Positions 61,101 to 64,000 of a stretch of DNA of 64,000 nucleotides are shown in pieces; the stretch's first letter is position 1; every line of letters starts with the position of its first letter. The stretch is from Desulfobacter sp. (lineage in GTDB: Bacteria; Desulfobacterota; Desulfobacteria; Desulfobacterales; Desulfobacteraceae), in NCBI GenBank assembly GCA_028768525.1, contig CP054837.1, forward strand, positions 3,654,001 through 3,718,000. The letters are read 5' to 3'. The notes below the pieces were generated by a model. It was not told the origin of the DNA. It made no database searches and saw nothing but the letters and a program-made list of their open reading frames with translations. The position numbers were made by a program, and so were the translations under genes.

Positions 61101-61617
61101 CCGGACAGAGCTTGACCTGGGCCATGGTCCGGGTCCGTGTGCAGGTGTCTGCGCCGTGGAGGGCCGGATCCATGAGGCTGGCGTCTTCAATCCAGGTCAG
61201 GGGCCGTTCCCATACATCCAGGTATACATAATAGTCCCCTGTTGAGGGCAGACCGTATATCCCGGTGGTGCCGGGGGGAAGGGGGGCAAGGGGATAGTCG
61301 GCCTGGGCCCTGTAATCAAAGGGGGCGGTAATGTCATTGTCTGCCGGGGCCACAAGGGCCGGGATGCCGTCCACCATGAAGGCGCCCCATTGGAGAATTC
61401 CGTCGGGGGCCTCATAGGTCCCTGCGGGGCGGATAAATCCCCGGGAACCGTTGGCGCCGGAACCGGCCAGAGACCTGAGTACGGAAACCAGGCGCTGCTT
61501 TTCAATATCTGCGGCCTCATTCCAGTCCGCATCGGTGAGCATGCGGCCCTGCTGCTGGTAGACACCTGAAAATCGCTTTTCCGGATTAAAATTGTCGCGG
61601 GAGATTTGTGTTTTCAT
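58135..61617 (-). CDS. Very large DUF6519/right-handed beta-helix surface protein of the injection-system locus
   Basis: A 1160-residue protein. The N-terminus (SRDNFNPEKRFSGVYQQQGR, MLTDADWNEAADIEKQRL) is typical of DUF6519-type proteins encoded in contractile injection loci. A middle region, about residues 590-760, is rich in beta-helix turns (IQNKGHLKITGAGRATHIRI, CAGVDISGLSMDSTAV, VMIRDNTVNT), and a second set of turns is near the end (GEIQILNNSISGTAEGIRVA). It probably forms a fibre, spike or surface appendage. No signal peptide. It lies 11 bp downstream of the tail-protein-I-like gene. Confidence 0.75.
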   Translation of the reverse strand: MKTQISRDNFNPEKRFSGVYQQQGRMLTDADWNEAADIEKQRLVSVLRSLAGSGANGSRGFIRPAGTYEAPDGILQWGAFMVDGIPALVAPADNDITAPFDYRAQADYPLAPLPPGTTGIYGLPSTGDYYVYLDVWERPLTWIEDASLMDPALHGADTCTRTRTMAQVKLCPAAVDPENPELNPSRGNAALTLHIRKGETEPDPCDPCARETRLNEAVSDYLFRAEIHSVTRDNAGRIDTLELKWSSENGAEQYAMDNVPPGFRSSSHCYEVFSGRADRFASECHSGRHFIPSGDCPRQYGTGLHTTYPAPDPDLLIRRWDGFCIIRRTAGGSWEFVTGRDRSAGLGPAPEKSWHEHGFVHLGPGFPDAYEEAYTDGTEAGTTPRLIITLNTMVLRLELEQAPGSAAHFLKGDYWSKPVRSALAGEPLPLLSMALPSGIDHHYCRIARLTGGNLAWDTALWEESPGADATRTRRPALPRLDRLNAEDIGYAPPPVQAGADTRTIHSLLEAAGRHLTMDNREASVRRMLDMILSRLSAAHLPLDRDDPAHCIIRNENQPLFSVQDGLNDLCTKIENMRACVSYTVAPEPGWETVFDRIAPDENAHVCFRAGVYELSQTLQIQNKGHLKITGAGRATHIRIIGRECALLIDACAGVDISGLSMDSTAVAPFNQKSLRGVLTIQNTPEVRASALRLKCAAGTRLTATCMTVASDTAVDSVRISGCDFITGHYQGGLLVINGSRVMIRDNTVNTAPRPKVLTFETIVADKVRQGELGRQLADRIRADYHRSVRASDAAAGNIAVRVGDFTVRFHSSVGDTAWKAVFRDAPPEAADLESGNAAAAYVNRVISDLAAREAKPEAFASRLANFRTVVGEDRFAALTADPAVKLEVVRNLFAAGQAVPEADAGLGREVGFRLGDFRIGFDSVAGQGTWQSIMAADLPKAADRKSTGAAKKYLKRLANRLLTDKTFRDRFTEVAAWYDYMKQHNPAAGAQGIVCAGKKAGEIQILNNSISGTAEGIRVALSDGGYHKKTGSGIQADSLIIAGNRLSLAKPATQPRAARAVMVGNCKHLIVENNRMTAAGKPATEQLFYEGLRIYGSMGRTVLARQNSFANCLTGIRFVPLGVSAADWDGNLWIISDNIAPGAETAVVPVRIRGYTSNLT

Positions 61618-61628
61618 GGATCTTATCC

Positions 61629-63191
61629 TTATGGTTGGTCCAGAAGGTGGGCATCGGGTATGACAACGGGTGACATGCCCACCGGGATAAAGCGGTTTAG
61701 TTTTTCCTCAACGGCCCTGAACTGCCGGGCAAGCCCCCTGCGGTGGAAGGCCCCCATCTCTCCCCCGTCCTCGGCCCCGGATAAGACGGCTTCGGCGCAG
61801 GCCGGATGGAGCACTCCGCAGTGCCGGCCTTTTTCAACCCCGAAATCCCGGCTGAACATTTCCACATGGGCGGTGGTGCATTTGAACAGCCCAAGTCCCT
61901 GGGTTTTCTGGTCCGGGTGGTAGCGGCTGTACCGGAAGCAGCCGGCAGCAGGCCCCCCGGCAGCCGGGGTATCATCCTTTTCAACAGGGGCCAGAAGGAT
62001 GGTGTCGCTGATGTTCAGGATTTGGGCAATGCCCGGCTCAAGCAGGGTGCAGTAAATCATATCCACCCTGCCCCTGGCTGCCCCAAGGCTCCGGATGAGA
62101 CAGTCTTCAGCCAGAATCACGGGAGTGTTTTTGCCGCTGAGGTGGGATTCGGCCCTGAACAGGGCGCAGGAAAACAGGGTCAGCTTGGCGTGGTGGGCAA
62201 TGAGACTGTTTTCAAATTCAATTCCCTCGAACCGCCAGGTGCAGGTCTCCTCTGTTTCCACCCGTCCCCATATCCGCACCGGTTGGAAGACGGGGCTGTC
62301 CAGGCTTTTGTTCCTGAAGATCCGGACCGGTTCGGGTGCCTCAACCTTGGGTGGGATTTCTTCTATGTACCGGTGGAATCTGCTGTCTGCCCCATGACGC
62401 CGCTGCCATTGTACCCGCACGGCATCCGGGCTGAAAAAACCGTCCGGGGGGGGCAGGTGTAGCAGCAGCCGCCTGGGGTGACAATGTCCCTGGCCCGGCC
62501 CGGGGGGCCTTAGGTCCGGGGTGCGGCGGCTTGTGTCGTCAAACCCCCCCGGGTGGATGGGACGGCCCTGGGGGGAGGCCTGGCGCCAGGTGGTCTCCTT
62601 TCCGTCAAACCGGGTGGATTTCGAGCCGGGTGTTTTCCTGTCCGCCGGCACCGCGCCGGAGCAGGATCTCATATCCACGGTGGCTGAGGGCAGGGCCGGG
62701 TGGCGGGCCGCCATGGGGGGAATGGCCATGGCCGGTTCATTATCGTATCCAAAGGCCCGGGCCGGCACCAGTTGCTGGCCCATGCGGGGGGTTGTGGCCA
62801 CCCGCTGCCAGCCTTCCTGGATCTCCGCCTCCATCTGCCCCACGGATTCGGCAATGGACTCAATGCAGGCAAGGGTGCCCTTGGACTGCCGCCAGCGCAC
62901 CGCATTGCTGATTTCCTCCCGCTGCCCTGCCGGGTGGGGGGAGACCGGCCGGACATCCATGAGATCGGCAAAATAGGGGAGAAGCCAGTCCTGGCAGGGC
63001 GGGCCGCAGTCCGTGGCATTGTCCGGAAATGAATCGGCCAGCCGCTGTTCCAGGGTGGCGTATAAACGGTCCAGAAGGTATCCGAATCCGTTGAGGTATT
63101 TTTTCAGGTCGCCATTGTCCCGGTCCCGGTAGACCTGGGGCAGGCTCAGGTAGAGCTGTTCTGCCATGGATATGGTTTTCTTTTCTGTCAT
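61629..63191 (-). CDS. Phage tail protein I-like baseplate component with extra C-terminal domain
   Basis: A 520-residue protein. Residues 1-140 have the tail-protein-I layout (AEQLYLSLPQVYRDRDNGDL, KKYLNGFGYLLDRLYATLEQ, DWLLPYFADLMDVRP, RWRQSKGTLACIESIAESVG). A Pro/Arg-rich, low-complexity middle follows, then a beta-rich domain (TWRFEGIEFENSLIAHHAKL) that may again be a short beta-helix. In phages gpI joins baseplate wedges to tail fibres. It starts 4 bp after the baseplate J-like gene stops. Confidence 0.78.
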   Translation of the reverse strand: MTEKKTISMAEQLYLSLPQVYRDRDNGDLKKYLNGFGYLLDRLYATLEQRLADSFPDNATDCGPPCQDWLLPYFADLMDVRPVSPHPAGQREEISNAVRWRQSKGTLACIESIAESVGQMEAEIQEGWQRVATTPRMGQQLVPARAFGYDNEPAMAIPPMAARHPALPSATVDMRSCSGAVPADRKTPGSKSTRFDGKETTWRQASPQGRPIHPGGFDDTSRRTPDLRPPGPGQGHCHPRRLLLHLPPPDGFFSPDAVRVQWQRRHGADSRFHRYIEEIPPKVEAPEPVRIFRNKSLDSPVFQPVRIWGRVETEETCTWRFEGIEFENSLIAHHAKLTLFSCALFRAESHLSGKNTPVILAEDCLIRSLGAARGRVDMIYCTLLEPGIAQILNISDTILLAPVEKDDTPAAGGPAAGCFRYSRYHPDQKTQGLGLFKCTTAHVEMFSRDFGVEKGRHCGVLHPACAEAVLSGAEDGGEMGAFHRRGLARQFRAVEEKLNRFIPVGMSPVVIPDAHLLDQP

Positions 63192-63195
63192 GGTG

Positions 63196-64000
63196 TCATC
63201 CTGTATAGGCGGTTGCCATCACGCTGATATCCGGGGTGCCTTTAATATAGACCACCTGGTCTGCCATGGGGTGGAGGCTTTTTATCCCGTCTCCGTTTCT
63301 CCCGTAATTCGCCATTCCTGAAATTGATGCAGAGCTGCCGGTTTCGTCCCTGACCTCCCCCATGGTGCACAGGGAATTTTCAACCCCGGTGACGGCTTCC
63401 ACAATTTTAAAAAGATCGCTGCGGTGAAACGGGGTCCCCAGGGCTCTGTTTTTCAGGCAGAAGGCCTCTGCCACTGCTGCGGCCACCTGGGATTTGACCC
63501 TTTCCGGCTCAAAGGCGGTTTCCCTGACCTGGATTGAAATACTGATTTTCGGGTTCAGGGACCTGAACCCAAGGATTTCAATGGAGACGCCGGGAAGGGC
63601 CGCCCGGGAGAGGCGGGCGGTGAGCTGCTCTTTGAGGCCGGCGGTGAGGGGCGCACCCCGGGCCGGGACCAGGGTGACGGCGATCCGTTCCTTGCGGCCG
63701 TACCCCGGGGCTTTCCTGAATGCCCGGGCCTGCCATACACTGGCATGTTCCGCGGCCAGCCGGGAAAAGTCGTTGAGGGAGACCGCCCGGCCCATGGAAA
63801 CCAGCCACCGGCCGGTGGCCGCTTTGAGGGAAATGGCATCCGGCGGGCGGTTCCCTCCGGATGCCGGGGCCGGCTGGGTAAAGCCTTCCACCAGGGGATG
63901 GGGGGTGACTGCCCTGGCAAGGGCCCCCGGGGGCAGGTTGCCGCCAGGGCCGTTGCCGGTGCGGACGGTGGCCCGGACATTATTGGTGCCCGTGGGCAGG
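63196..64000 (-). CDS. Baseplate J-like protein, partial
   Basis: The reading frame stays open to the right edge; 267 residues of the C-terminal part are visible. It begins inside the window edge with PTGTNNVRATVRTGNGPGG and includes SLNDFSRLAAEHASVWQARA, ISIEILGFRSLNPKISISIQ-type strands and SDLFKIVEAVTGVENSLC, a pattern seen in gpJ/W-type baseplate wedge proteins. GTG codons near 63891 are internal, not the start. The rest of the contractile system is expected to the right of the window. Confidence 0.8.
   Translation of the reverse strand, partial: LPTGTNNVRATVRTGNGPGGNLPPGALARAVTPHPLVEGFTQPAPASGGNRPPDAISLKAATGRWLVSMGRAVSLNDFSRLAAEHASVWQARAFRKAPGYGRKERIAVTLVPARGAPLTAGLKEQLTARLSRAALPGVSIEILGFRSLNPKISISIQVRETAFEPERVKSQVAAAVAEAFCLKNRALGTPFHRSDLFKIVEAVTGVENSLCTMGEVRDETGSSASISGMANYGRNGDGIKSLHPMADQVVYIKGTPDISVMATAYTG

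Noticed and set aside
62766..62781. GGCACCAGTTGC as another sigma-54 site
   Set aside because: The spacing between GG and GC is 8 bp, not 10, and it lies within the tail-protein gene.
1..64000. CRISPR arrays
   Set aside because: No regularly spaced direct repeats with unique spacers were found; the repeated structures seen are attC hairpins, IS ends and interspersed inverted repeats.

Overview
The window reads as chromosomal DNA of a deltaproteobacterium, most likely a sulfate reducer of the Desulfobacterales. This is inferred from the protein families, the abundance of two-component and sigma-54 signalling, a heterodisulfide-reductase-like CCG protein, molybdate uptake, and G+C-rich genes with an A+T-rich accessory island. 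No rRNA, convincing tRNA or CRISPR array was seen.

Layout. 1-4.7 kb: alkylation repair (ogt-like partial gene, Ada-AlkA fusion), lgt, and an MFS exporter with its MarR regulator. 4.7-6.4 kb: a sigma-54-driven OmpA-type lipoprotein and an SGNH esterase. 6.4-11.8 kb: an operon of TetR regulator, PLP alanine-racemase-like enzyme, GMC oxidoreductase and aldehyde dehydrogenase. 11.9-13.2 kb: a small PilZ-like gene, repeat elements and a second sigma-54-driven envelope gene. 13.3-16.8 kb: molybdate regulator and modABC. 16.8-25.7 kb: a membrane/iron-sulfur fusion protein, a rhodanese, a solute-binding protein, a kinase-lipoprotein-sigma-54-regulator cassette arranged like QseE-QseG-QseF, and a hybrid kinase. 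25.8-36.2 kb: a DUF1638-hydantoinase fusion, a methyltransferase, an oligopeptide/nickel-type ABC operon and a TetR gene. 36.4-42.2 kb: diguanylate cyclase, HD protein, hybrid kinase, panC, an LPP20-like protein and mobB.

42.7-54.4 kb is the most unusual region: a sedentary chromosomal integron. A long integron integrase (intI) reads rightward from 52191. A series of small A+T-rich genes reads leftward from the attI side, separated by attC-like imperfect hairpins. The integrase is split by an IS5-family element whose exact removal restores its reading frame. The array is interrupted by an IS3-family element that itself carries an IS21-family element; the IS21 insertion has a clean 6-bp target duplication.

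54.5-64 kb: a solute-binding protein, then a leftward block with a DUF4157 protein, a very large beta-helix-type protein, a tail-protein-I-like protein and a baseplate-J-like protein. This looks like the end of a contractile injection system (eCIS) locus that continues past the right edge.

A second strong signal is regulatory. The promoters of the OmpA-like lipoprotein and of the 112-residue OB-fold-like protein both carry textbook sigma-54 sites. Each is preceded by two copies of the same box, 21 bp apart, ending exactly 63 bp before the -24 element. A third sigma-54 site lies in front of the diguanylate cyclase.
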